This document shows, one piece after another, positions 35,955-43,965 of a DNA stretch of 64,000 bases. The stretch is from Achromobacter spanius (lineage in GTDB: Bacteria > Pseudomonadota > Gammaproteobacteria > Burkholderiales > Burkholderiaceae_B), in NCBI RefSeq assembly GCF_003994415.1, contig NZ_CP034689.1:3162001-3226000 (forward strand), read 5' to 3'. The notes beneath the pieces were generated by a model. That model made no database searches, was not told the origin of the DNA, and saw nothing but the letters and a program-made list of their open reading frames with translations. The translations under genes were made by a program, and so were the position numbers. Every line of letters starts with the position of its first letter. Positions within the stretch are counted from its first letter, which is position 1.

Positions 35955-36715
35955 AGCGCAATCTCCGCGGCAAGGGGTACGTGGTCCGACAGGCGCGACC
36001 ACACGCGCGAGGCCTGCGGCATGGGGCGCCAGTCACGCACGTTGCGCACATAGATGCGATCCAGCCGCAGCAGCGGCCAGCGCGCCGGAAAGGTGCGGGC
36101 AGGGCGGCCCAGGCGCGTCGTGAATACCTCCTGCGCGCCGCAGCCGGCCATCAGGCGGTTGGCGTTCAGGCGCCAGTCGTTGAAGTCGCCCGCAATCAAC
36201 AGGGGTTCATCGTCGGGCACCTCGCGGGCGACCAATTCGCACAGGCGGCCAAGCTGCTCGCCGCGATGGCGTTCCAGCAAGCCCAGATGCACGCAGATGG
36301 CATGCACGGGGGCGTCGCCCGGCACGCGCAGCACGCAATGCAGCAAGCCACGGCCTTCGTGCCCGTCCACGCTGACGTCGTGGTTTTCGTAGCGTTCGAT
36401 GGGGTAGCGCGACAGGATGGCGTTGCCATGGTGCCCCGCCGGGTAGACCGCGTTGCGCCCATAGGCGTAATCCGTCCATAGCGTGTCGGCCAGGAACTCG
36501 TATTGCGACAGCGCCGGCCAGGCCTCGTGACGTTCGGCATGGGCCTGGTGCTCGCCCAGCACCTCTTGCAGGAACACCACGTCGGGCGCCGCCGTGCGCA
36601 GCGCCTCGCGCAGGTCGTGCAGCATGAAGCGCCGATTGAAGCTGGTGAATCCCTTGTGGGTATTGACGGTCAATACCGTCAAGCGCCGGTGGGATTCGTC
36701 GGTCGGGACGGGCAT
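35951..36715 (-). CDS. ybhP: Endonuclease/exonuclease/phosphatase family protein (YbhP-like)
   Basis: A 254-residue EEP-fold hydrolase. Motifs are VNTHKGFTSF (first strand), the metal-binding glutamate in FLQEVLGEH, IAGDFNDWR and the terminal SDHVPLAAEI. The family includes DNase I, sphingomyelinase and phosphoinositide phosphatases, so the substrate may be a phospholipid headgroup given the operon. ATG 36715 follows GGAGAG; the open frame beyond lacks family similarity. It is the first gene of the four-gene ATGA-coupled operon. Confidence 0.9.
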   Translation of the reverse strand: MPVPTDESHRRLTVLTVNTHKGFTSFNRRFMLHDLREALRTAAPDVVFLQEVLGEHQAHAERHEAWPALSQYEFLADTLWTDYAYGRNAVYPAGHHGNAILSRYPIERYENHDVSVDGHEGRGLLHCVLRVPGDAPVHAICVHLGLLERHRGEQLGRLCELVAREVPDDEPLLIAGDFNDWRLNANRLMAGCGAQEVFTTRLGRPARTFPARWPLLRLDRIYVRNVRDWRPMPQASRVWSRLSDHVPLAAEIAL

Positions 36716-37044
36716 GGACTCTCCGGGGGAAATGGGTCCGCACCCCTGCGCAAGTTTCGTGCCTGAGCCGGCGCAGACGGGCGGAATTGCCGCCATCCGC
36801 GTCCGGGTAGGGGTGGGAATTGCCCGTACTGGTCAAATTTCCCCTGGGTTGAGTCCCTGAACAAGCCGACACAGCGCTCCATGCCGCCTCGGACTCGGGG
36901 CGCTCCCGGCGCAAGCCCTCCTTTCAGGCATAAAAAGCAGATTCTGAATCTGCAAAATCAAGGTTGTGCCGGGTTTTGCGCGGGGCCACAATCGGAGTCC
37001 CCATCGGGTGGCAACCCGCCCCCGCCCCAAGGAGAATTTGCATC
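36716..37044. other. Divergent promoter region with a 17-bp perfect palindrome
   Basis: A 329-bp stretch between the envelope operon (minus) and the RraA-family gene (plus) without a supported gene. Its notable element is GCAGATTCTGAATCTGC at 36937-36953, a perfect 8-bp inverted repeat around one base. It lies in an AT-richer patch about 90 bp before the RraA-family start. Confidence 0.6.
36937..36953. promoter_or_regulatory. Perfect palindrome, probable operator
   Basis: GCAGATTC-T-GAATCTGC, flanked by A-rich sequence. The size and symmetry fit a dimeric regulator site; the regulator is not identified. Confidence 0.5.
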
Positions 37045-37767
37045 ATGACGATTGCCCCTCAGCCATTGGACAGTAGCGTGGTCCAGGCCCTGTCTCGCAT
37101 CACCACGGCCACGCTGACGACCGTGTTGTTGAAGAAAGGGCTGCGCAACGTCTGGGTGCGCGGCGCGCGGCCGCTGGCGCCGGGCGCCAAGCGGATTGTC
37201 GGGCGCGCGTTCACGCTGCGCTTCGTGCCTGCCCGCGAAGACCTGGCCACGCCCGCGTCATGGGCATCGCCGATTTCCACGCGCGCCGCCATCGAAGCCA
37301 TGCCAGAAGGCTGCATCGCCGTGGTGGACGCCATGGGCGTGACCGACGCCGGCATCTTCGGCGACATTCTTTGCGCCCGCATGCAAAAGCGCGGCGTGGC
37401 CGCGCTGGTGACCGATGGCGTGGTGCGTGACCTGGAAGGCGTTGAAGGCACGGGCCTGCCCGTGTGGTGCGCGGGCGCGGCGGCCCCCCCATCGGTGGCG
37501 GGGCTGACCTTCGTGGGTTGGCAAGAACCCGTGGGCTGCGGCGGCGTGGCGGTATTTCCGAACGACGTCATGGTGTTGGACCGCGACGGCGCCGTCCTCA
37601 TTCCCGCCGCACTGCTGGACGAGGTGGTCGCCATCGCCATCGAACAGGAACGCCTGGAAGGCTGGATCATGCAGCAAGTAGAGGCCGGCGAAAAACTCCC
37701 CGGCCTCTACCCGCCCAACGAAGAAACCCAAGCCAAATACCAGGCCTGGCGAAACCAGCAACCGTAA
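37045..37767 (+). CDS. RraA-family protein (HMG/oxaloacetate aldolase-like)
   Basis: A 240-residue protein of the RraA/4-hydroxy-4-methyl-2-oxoglutarate aldolase family. It has the family core GCIAVVDAMGVTDAGIFGD and VTDGVVRDLEGVEGTGLPVW, including the catalytic-site Arg-Asp pair. Members are either pyruvate-releasing aldolases or RNase E regulators. The length (longer than the ~160-residue RraA of E. coli) and the C-terminal extension (QVEAGEKLPGLYPPNEETQA) favour a catabolic or aldolase-type role; this is inference. AGGAG precedes ATG 37045. Confidence 0.87.
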   Translation: MTIAPQPLDSSVVQALSRITTATLTTVLLKKGLRNVWVRGARPLAPGAKRIVGRAFTLRFVPAREDLATPASWASPISTRAAIEAMPEGCIAVVDAMGVTDAGIFGDILCARMQKRGVAALVTDGVVRDLEGVEGTGLPVWCAGAAAPPSVAGLTFVGWQEPVGCGGVAVFPNDVMVLDRDGAVLIPAALLDEVVAIAIEQERLEGWIMQQVEAGEKLPGLYPPNEETQAKYQAWRNQQP

Positions 37768-37776
37768 CCCCCGGGC

Positions 37777-37995
37777 TCAATTCCCCCCTCGGATATTCCC
37801 CGCGACCCCGCCCGCCACGCCGCCAATCGCGGCGCCCGTCCAGGCGCTGCCGCCGGCGATGGCGGCAATTCCCGCGCCCGCGGCCGCCCCAATGGCCGCC
37901 CCGGACATGGTCCCTTGCTGTTGCGGCGTCATGTTCGTGCACGCCGCAAGCGTCCCTATCGCGACGCCAATGACCAACGATCGAAAGATTTTCAT
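37777..37995 (-). CDS. Small glycine-zipper lipoprotein
   Basis: A 72-residue protein with a signal peptide and lipobox (TLAAC, cysteine at residue 19). The mature part is a glycine-zipper segment (GAAIGAAAGAGIAAIAGG, then GAAIGGVAGGVAG), typical of small outer-membrane stress lipoproteins. A GGAG site precedes ATG 37995. It follows the next exported-protein gene by 10 bp, so the two are probably co-transcribed. Confidence 0.85.
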   Translation of the reverse strand: MKIFRSLVIGVAIGTLAACTNMTPQQQGTMSGAAIGAAAGAGIAAIAGGSAWTGAAIGGVAGGVAGNIRGGN

Positions 37996-38005
37996 GACGG
38001 CTCCT

Positions 38006-38389
38006 TCAAGGCTTGCGCTGCATGCCAGGAACGACGACCTCGAACCACAGGGTCTCGATCACCGGACGGTCCAGCCGCGAGGGGTTCGCGGCATACCAGC
38101 CGTCCAGGCTGTCGCGCACGGTATCCAGGGTGTGCGTTTGCAGGCCCTTGGAGAACCTGGGCACCAGGGTCTGCGTATCGGGCGGCGCGCGGCGTGCCTG
38201 GTACGCGCGTTCGACTTCAAGCAGGTTGGCAATCCCCAATAGATAGGCTTTCTTGAGATTGGCATCGGACTCGGTCCACTGCTTGCCGGTGACCATGGGG
38301 GCGGGGTCTGGCATTTGCGCCACGCTGGGCGCGGTGCACAGCAGCGACAGCGCCAAGGCTGCCGGTCCTAACAGGTGTTTCACTTTCAT
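38006..38389 (-). CDS. Small exported protein of unknown function
   Basis: A 127-residue protein with a clear signal peptide (cleavage near APSVAQM, about residue 25). The mature part is helical (ANLKKAYLLGIANLLEVERA) followed by DGWYAANPSRLDRPVIETLW. I recognise no named domain, though it resembles conserved hypothetical exported proteins of the order. It shares a transcript with the glycine-zipper lipoprotein. Confidence 0.78.
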   Translation of the reverse strand: MKVKHLLGPAALALSLLCTAPSVAQMPDPAPMVTGKQWTESDANLKKAYLLGIANLLEVERAYQARRAPPDTQTLVPRFSKGLQTHTLDTVRDSLDGWYAANPSRLDRPVIETLWFEVVVPGMQRKP

Positions 38390-38626
38390 CGCATCGCTCC
38401 TAGCGGGCTTAAAAGATCAAAAACAACCTTTAGACACCGTCCACGTAGACCGGGCCAGGATGGCCCGCGCGGAAAACGGTATCACTGAATTTATGCCTGA
38501 ACGCGGGCCTCGGCAAGCAGGCTTTTGATGGTAGGCAAGAGACGGATGGTCGCGGGCCGCCGCCATGGCGCGTAAAATGCGCCGCTTGATGCCGGCCTTT
38601 GCCGGCGTCGTGGATTGATTGCACGC

Positions 38627-39139
38627 ATGCGTACCGGACTGTTCCGTCGCCTTCCTCGCTTTGCCTCGGCCGCCGATTTCGGACGGCTGTTGCTGCTGCT
38701 GTTGCTGGTGGCGCGGGCCTGGGTGCCGACCGGCTACATGCCCGATGCCGACGCGCTGCGGCAAGGCCGGCTGGCGCTGGGCTTCTGTACGGCGGGCGGC
38801 AACGTCATGGCGGCGCTGCAATCGCTGCCCGCGCCCGCTGACGATCATCCAACGATGCACGGCGATCACGGGCTGCACGGCGGTGAGGGCTACTCCGGCA
38901 ACAATAGCCATCACGGCCATCACGGCGCCGGGCATGATGACGAACGCGGCGCGGGGCAGGAATGCCCGTTTGGCCTGAGCGCCCATCAAATCCTGAACCT
39001 GCCCCCCTTGGCGACCGTGGCGCCGGTGCTGTTGCGCTGGTTGGCGCAGCGCCCGCTGAAGCGGGACGGCGCGCGCCCACCCATGCCGGCCGCTGGCCCG
39101 CCACTGGGGCAACGGGCGCCACCCTCGATACGCGGATAA
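38627..39139 (+). CDS. DUF2946-like His-rich membrane protein
   Basis: A 170-residue protein with one N-terminal hydrophobic segment (LLLLLLLVARAWVPTGYMP). A central stretch is very rich in histidine (residues 76-106, including NNSHHGHHGAGHDD), with cysteines in LGFCTAGG and ECPFGLSA. This pattern fits the DUF2946 family, small proteins often found beside metal uptake or copper genes. It probably binds metal in the periplasm. ATG 38627 is used; a TTG at 38615 is an alternative. A PepSY gene follows 73 bp downstream. Confidence 0.75.
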   Translation: MRTGLFRRLPRFASAADFGRLLLLLLLVARAWVPTGYMPDADALRQGRLALGFCTAGGNVMAALQSLPAPADDHPTMHGDHGLHGGEGYSGNNSHHGHHGAGHDDERGAGQECPFGLSAHQILNLPPLATVAPVLLRWLAQRPLKRDGARPPMPAAGPPLGQRAPPSIRG

Positions 39140-39212
39140 CTGTTTCCGCCATGCGCCCCGCGCGCATGATTGCCGCCCGACTGGGGCGGCGTTGTTCGTA
39201 TTCGAGATTTCC

Positions 39213-40712
39213 ATGTCCACACAAACCCTGGATACCCCCGCCGCGCCCGCACGCGCGCGCGCCGTGGGCCACAGCGCCTTGTTGGCGCTGATCACGCGCC
39301 TGCATTTCTACATCGGGCTGTTCGTCGGCCCCTTCATCCTGGTGGCCGCGGTCACCGGCACCCTGTTCGTGCTGACCCCGCAGATCGAAAACCTGCTCTA
39401 TGCCGACCAATTGCACACCTCGTCCACCGGGCCGGCGCAGCCCCTGGCCAGCCAGGTCCGGGCGGCACAGGAGCGCATCGGCGTAGGCCCGCGCCTGTTT
39501 GCCGTGCGGCCCGCGCCCGCGCCGGGCGACACCACCCGCGTGATGTTCACGCAGCCCGGCATGGGCGATTCGGAAAGCCGCGCGCTGTTCGTTGACCCCG
39601 TCACGCTGGACATCAAGGGCGACATGATGGTCTACGGCACCAGCGGCACGCTGCCGTTTCGCACTACGCTGGACTATCTGCACCGCAACCTGATGCTGGG
39701 CGCGCTGGGCCGCAACTACAGCGAACTGGCCGCGTCCTGGATGTGGCTGGCCACGCTGGGCGGGCTGGTGCTGTGGTGGGCCGGGCGACGCCGCCAGGCA
39801 AACGCAAATCAGGCAATGGCGCAAGCCGCGGCCCAAGCCCGCAGCCCCCGGTTGCGGGCGCGCAGCTGGCACACCGTGTTGGGTCTGTGGCTGGCGCTGG
39901 GGCTGTTGTTCCTGTCCGCCACGGGTTTGACGTGGTCGAATTGGGCGGGCGGCCGCGTGGACCAACTGCGCGCGCAACTGGGCTGGATCACCCCGGCGAT
40001 TACGCTGAAGCTGCCTGGCGCGGCGGCCGATGCCGCGGCGGTCGATGCCGCGGCGGCCGGTGCCGCGGCGGCCGGTGCCGCGGCGGCCGGCGGTGAACAC
40101 GCGCACCATCACGGCGGCATGCAGATGGGGGGCGGGATGGCAAGCCCCATGGCAAGCTCGCAAGACCCTGCCCGCGATTTCGACCGCATCCTGCAAACCG
40201 CGCGCCAGGGCGGCATCGACAGCAAGCAGTTGGAGATCCGTCCGCCGCGTAGCGCCGACCAAGCCTGGATGGTGCGCGAGGTAGCTCGTTCCTGGCCCAC
40301 CCAGGTTGACACCATCGCCATCGACCCGGCCACCTACGCCATTACCAGCCGCGCCGACTTCGATACCTTCCCGCTGATTGCCAAGCTGATCCGCTGGGGC
40401 GTGGACATGCACATGGGCATCCTGTTCGGCTGGCCCAACCAGTTGCTGATGGGCGCGATCGGCTTGGCGCTGTCGGCCATGATCGTGCTGGGTTATCGCA
40501 TGTGGTGGTTGCGGCGTCCGGCAGCGGGAGCGGGCGCCCAAACCCTGACCCAAGCCTGGGCCGCCTTGGGCTGGCCGGCGCGTATCGCGGCCTTGGCCGT
40601 GGCGGCGGCGCTGGGTTGGTGCCTGCCGGTCATGGGGGCGAGCCTGCTGGCCTTCCTGGTGGTGGACGTGCTGCGTTCGTGGCGCCTTCAGTTGCCCACG
40701 CGGCGCGCGTAG
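39213..40712 (+). CDS. PepSY-TM domain membrane protein with a His/Met-rich loop
   Basis: A 499-residue inner-membrane protein of the PepSY-associated TM family, with about five membrane segments starting at residue 25 (LHFYIGLFVGPFILVAAVTG). Relatives sit beside siderophore receptors and serve as ferric-siderophore reductases or metal-handling proteins. A periplasmic loop near 270-310 contains Ala-rich repeats and then EHAHHHGGMQMGGGM, a likely metal-binding tract. Another GDMMVYGTSGTLPFRTTLDY segment is typical of the family. ATG 39213 is chosen over a TTG seven codons earlier. The 3' end overlaps the convergent gntR-type gene by 25 bp. Confidence 0.88.
   Translation: MSTQTLDTPAAPARARAVGHSALLALITRLHFYIGLFVGPFILVAAVTGTLFVLTPQIENLLYADQLHTSSTGPAQPLASQVRAAQERIGVGPRLFAVRPAPAPGDTTRVMFTQPGMGDSESRALFVDPVTLDIKGDMMVYGTSGTLPFRTTLDYLHRNLMLGALGRNYSELAASWMWLATLGGLVLWWAGRRRQANANQAMAQAAAQARSPRLRARSWHTVLGLWLALGLLFLSATGLTWSNWAGGRVDQLRAQLGWITPAITLKLPGAAADAAAVDAAAAGAAAAGAAAAGGEHAHHHGGMQMGGGMASPMASSQDPARDFDRILQTARQGGIDSKQLEIRPPRSADQAWMVREVARSWPTQVDTIAIDPATYAITSRADFDTFPLIAKLIRWGVDMHMGILFGWPNQLLMGAIGLALSAMIVLGYRMWWLRRPAAGAGAQTLTQAWAALGWPARIAALAVAAALGWCLPVMGASLLAFLVVDVLRSWRLQLPTRRA
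40029..40088 (+). repeat. 15-bp x4 tandem repeat within the PepSY gene
   Basis: Four 15-bp units of the form G(A/G)TGCCGCGGCGG(T/C)C encode the DAAAV/GAAAA repeats. The repeat keeps the frame and precedes the His-rich loop. It is likely length-variable between strains. Confidence 0.75.
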
Positions 40713-41347
40713 CTGGCCAGTACGATGCGCTCGGACTGCGCCAGGTAGTCCTTCAGCGCATCGGCCGCCTTGCCGAATTCGCCGGCTTCGACATTCTGCA
40801 GAATCTGCTGGTTCATGTCGGCATAGGGCGCATGCAGGAATTCCGGGTCTTGCAGCAGCCCGAAGACCAGCCGCAATTCGGCCAGCAATAAGGAAAACAT
40901 GGCGTTCAGCCGTTCACTGTCGGCCAATTCCACAATGGCCATGTGAAACGCCATGTTGGCCGTGCCCACGCCGGGCCAGTCCTGGCGTTCGCGGCAGGCC
41001 AGGGCGTCTTCGACCGCCTGGCGCATGCGCTGGCGCGCCGGATGGTGCGGATACGCCTGCGCCAGCGCCTGGCATTCAATCATGCGCCGCACCCGATAAA
41101 TATCAATAATGGAAGCCATGCTGGGCACGGCCACGGCCACCCCGCGGTTGGGCGAGTGCGTCAGCAGGCCTTCCTTGGTCAGGTTGCGAAACGCCTCGCG
41201 CAGTGTGTTGCGCGAGACGTCCAGCGATTGCGTCAGGGTGGCTTCCGATAGCCGCTGGCCGGGCATGAATTCCCCGTTGATCAGGCGGCGGCGGATCTGC
41301 TCGGTGACCTTGTCGGTCAGGGTCTGGTGCGCGGCGGGCGTTGTCAT
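40688..41347 (-). CDS. GntR-family (FCD) transcriptional regulator
   Basis: A 219-residue repressor-type regulator. The winged helix covers about residues 8-75 (KVTEQIRRRLINGEFMPGQR and SEATLTQSLDVSRNTLREAF), and the all-helical FCD ligand domain about 85-210. FCD regulators usually sense organic acids or amino-acid-derived ligands. It diverges from pxpA with a FadR-type operator in the 155-bp gap, so it probably controls the pxp-carboxylase operon and itself. Confidence 0.92.
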   Translation of the reverse strand: MTTPAAHQTLTDKVTEQIRRRLINGEFMPGQRLSEATLTQSLDVSRNTLREAFRNLTKEGLLTHSPNRGVAVAVPSMASIIDIYRVRRMIECQALAQAYPHHPARQRMRQAVEDALACRERQDWPGVGTANMAFHMAIVELADSERLNAMFSLLLAELRLVFGLLQDPEFLHAPYADMNQQILQNVEAGEFGKAADALKDYLAQSERIVLASYARRVGN

Positions 41348-41424
41348 AGGCAGGGAAGGCGGTGGTCCGGTAGTGAAATTACCGATAGGCGAAAGCTTAG
41401 CTTTGATCTACCATACTAACCAAT

Positions 41425-41435
41425 TTGTAGAACAA
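41425..41435. promoter_or_regulatory. FadR/FCD-type operator TTGTAGAACAA
   Basis: It matches the FadR-subfamily consensus TNGTNNNACNA at every fixed position, within an AT-rich patch between the divergent regulator and pxpA genes. Confidence 0.65.
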
Positions 41436-41502
41436 TTGTGTAACTATCGTTCCACGATCGGCGGCAACCGCATCGCTGCCGCAGGCGGACTAAGGATCAG
41501 AC

Positions 41503-42285
41503 ATGGCTGAGATCGATTTAAACAGTGACTTGGGTGAAAGCCTTGGCGCCTGGCGCATGGGCGACGACGCGGCCATGCTGGCGGTGGTGTCCAGCGCCAA
41601 CGTGGCCTGCGGTTTCCATGCGGGCGACCCGGCCGGCATCCTGACCACCCTGAAGGCCGCCGCCGCCAATGGCGTGACGGTGGGCGCGCATGTGTCCTAC
41701 CCCGACCTGACCGGTTTCGGCCGCCGCAACATGGACGTGGCCAGCGCCGACCTGGTGGCCGACGTCATCTACCAGATTGGCGCGTTGAAGGGCTTGGCCG
41801 CCGCCGCCGGCACCGACGTGCGCTACGTCAAGCCGCATGGCGCGCTGTACAACACCATCGCCCACGACGCCCGCCAGGGCAACGACGTGATCACGGCCAT
41901 TCTGGAGATAGACCCCAGCTTGATCCTGGTGGGCCTGGCCGGCGCGCCGCTGTTGACGCTGGCGCAAGAGCGCGGCCTGCGTGTGGTGGCCGAAGCCTTC
42001 GCCGACCGCGCTTACACCCCGCAAGGCGCGCTGGTGTCGCGCCGCGAAAAAGGCGCCGTGCTGCATGACCCGCAGGCCGTGGCGCAACGCATGCTGCGTC
42101 TGGTGCAAGAGGGCGTCGTGGAAGCCATCGACGGCAGCCTGACCCGCGTGCAAGCGGACTCCATCTGCGTGCATGGCGATAGCCCCGGCGCGGTGGACAT
42201 GGCACGCGCGCTGCGCAGCCAGCTGGAACAGGCGGGCGTTCGCATCCGCTCGTTCGCCGCGACGGCCGCCGGCCAAACCGCCTAG
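41503..42285 (+). CDS. pxpA: 5-oxoprolinase subunit A (PxpA, LamB/YcsF family)
   Basis: A 260-residue TIM-barrel-like hydrolase subunit. Family motifs are IDLNSDLGESLGAWRMGDDA at the N-terminus, NVACGFHAGDP, VGAHVSYPDL and VKPHGALYN. With PxpB and PxpC it hydrolyses 5-oxoproline to glutamate with ATP. AGGA precedes the ATG. It is first in the operon, and pxpBC starts 8 bp downstream. Confidence 0.95.
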   Translation: MAEIDLNSDLGESLGAWRMGDDAAMLAVVSSANVACGFHAGDPAGILTTLKAAAANGVTVGAHVSYPDLTGFGRRNMDVASADLVADVIYQIGALKGLAAAAGTDVRYVKPHGALYNTIAHDARQGNDVITAILEIDPSLILVGLAGAPLLTLAQERGLRVVAEAFADRAYTPQGALVSRREKGAVLHDPQAVAQRMLRLVQEGVVEAIDGSLTRVQADSICVHGDSPGAVDMARALRSQLEQAGVRIRSFAATAAGQTA

Positions 42286-42293
42286 GAGCCGGC

Positions 42294-43949
42294 GTGCGCT
42301 TTCTGCCCGTAAATACCGACGCGCTGCTCGTCGAGCTTGACGACCTGGAACAGACCCTGGCGTTGTTCGCCGCCTTGCAAAGCCGCCCCATTGAAGGCGT
42401 GACCGAACTTGTGCCCGCCGCGCGCACCGTGCTGGTGGTGTTCCAGCCCGAGCGGGTGTCACGTGACGCGCTGATCGCCGATATCGGCGCGCGCGACACC
42501 TCCAGCCGCGTGGCGCGCGACGGCAAGCTGATCGAGATTCCCGTCCACTACAACGGCGAAGACCTGGACGACGTGGCCCAGCACCTGGGCATCACGCGCG
42601 AAGAAGTCGTGCGCCGCCACACGGGCGGCACCTACAGCGTTGCGTTCACCGGCTTTGCGCCCGGCTTCGCCTACCTGAGCGGCGGCGACCCCACGCTGGA
42701 CGTGCCGCGCCGCAAGACCCCACGCACCCGCATCCCGGCAGGCGCCGTGGCGTTGGCGGGCACCTTCAGCGGCGTGTACCCGCATGCCAGCCCGGGCGGC
42801 TGGCAGATCCTGGGCGTGACCCCGTTGGCCATGTGGGACCTGAACCGCGACACGCCGGCGCTGCTGCAACCGGGCTATCGCGTGCGCTTTGTCGACGCGG
42901 GCGTGGCGCTGGTATCGGAGACCTCCGCCGCATCGGCGGCATCGTCCGCATCGGCATCGACCGCCGCATCGTCCACATCCACCACGCCGCCCGGCGCCGC
43001 CCGCGCCACATCCGCCAGCCCCGCGCTGGAAGTCGTATCGCCGGGTTTGCAAGCCGTGTTCGAAGACCTGGGCCGCCCGGGCCAGGCACGTCAGGGCGTG
43101 GCCGCCTCCGGCGCCATGGACCGAGGCGCGCTGCGCGCCGCGAACCGGCTGGTGGGCAACGCGCCCGGCCAGGCCGGCATTGAAATTGTCTACGGCGGTT
43201 TCCAGGTGCGCGCTCACGGCCCCTGCGTGCTGGCCGTGACCGGTGCGCGCGGCGACATCACGTTGCGCAACCCCGCCGGCGCAAGCTGGACGGTCCCGGG
43301 CTACCAAGCCTTTGCCATGAATGATGGCGACACGCTGACCCTGGGCCAACCCGACGCCGGCATCCGCTACTACCTGGCGGCGCGCGGCGGTTTCGCGGTC
43401 GACCCCGTGTTGGGCAGTTGCTCTACCGACACCCTGGCCCGCGTCGGCCCCGAACCGCTGGCAGCCGGTGATCGCATCGGCATCCGGCCAGCCGGGCAGG
43501 GCGCCATCGTGGGCGCGGCCGAAACTCCGCCCGACGATCTGCCACGCGCGGACATCGAGGTGGTGCTGGACGTGGTGCTGGGGCCGCGCACCGACTGGTG
43601 CGACGCCGACGCGGTGGCGCTGCTGTCGCGCCAGGCCTGGACCGTGACGCCGCAATCCAATCGCGTCGGCATCCGCCTGCAGGGCGATGCCCCGCTGCAA
43701 CGCGCCAACCATGCCGAACTGCCCAGCGAAGGCACCCGCAAAGGCTCCATCCAGGTGCCCGCCAGCGGCCAGCCCGTGCTGTTCCTGGCCGACCATCCGC
43801 TTACCGGCGGCTACCCCGTCATAGGCTCGGTCGCCCCCTGGCATCTGGACCGCGCCGCGCAAATTCCCATCGGCGCGCGCGTGCGCCTGAACCCCATTTC
43901 CGACTTCGTTCCGGTTGACGTGCCCGCCGTGCAAGTCACCCCGACCTAA
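42294..43949 (+). CDS. pxpBC: PxpB-PxpC fusion (allophanate hydrolase subunit 1/2, KipI-KipA type)
   Basis: A 551-residue fusion of two normally separate subunits. Residues 1-210 are PxpB/AHS1 (TGGTYSVAFTGFAPGFAYL, PRTRIPAGAVALAG, SPGGWQILG). Residues 211-243 are a low-complexity Ser/Ala/Thr linker. Residues 245-551 are PxpC/AHS2 (GLQAVFEDLGRPGQARQGVA, SNRVGIRLQG, TGGYPVIGSV). AHS1 and AHS2 are also homologous to the carboxyltransferase part of urea carboxylase. The start is GTG 42294 after AGGAGC. The operon continues into a biotin carboxylase. Confidence 0.93.
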   Translation: MRFLPVNTDALLVELDDLEQTLALFAALQSRPIEGVTELVPAARTVLVVFQPERVSRDALIADIGARDTSSRVARDGKLIEIPVHYNGEDLDDVAQHLGITREEVVRRHTGGTYSVAFTGFAPGFAYLSGGDPTLDVPRRKTPRTRIPAGAVALAGTFSGVYPHASPGGWQILGVTPLAMWDLNRDTPALLQPGYRVRFVDAGVALVSETSAASAASSASASTAASSTSTTPPGAARATSASPALEVVSPGLQAVFEDLGRPGQARQGVAASGAMDRGALRAANRLVGNAPGQAGIEIVYGGFQVRAHGPCVLAVTGARGDITLRNPAGASWTVPGYQAFAMNDGDTLTLGQPDAGIRYYLAARGGFAVDPVLGSCSTDTLARVGPEPLAAGDRIGIRPAGQGAIVGAAETPPDDLPRADIEVVLDVVLGPRTDWCDADAVALLSRQAWTVTPQSNRVGIRLQGDAPLQRANHAELPSEGTRKGSIQVPASGQPVLFLADHPLTGGYPVIGSVAPWHLDRAAQIPIGARVRLNPISDFVPVDVPAVQVTPT

Positions 43950-43965
43950 CGTGAACCTGCCTGCC

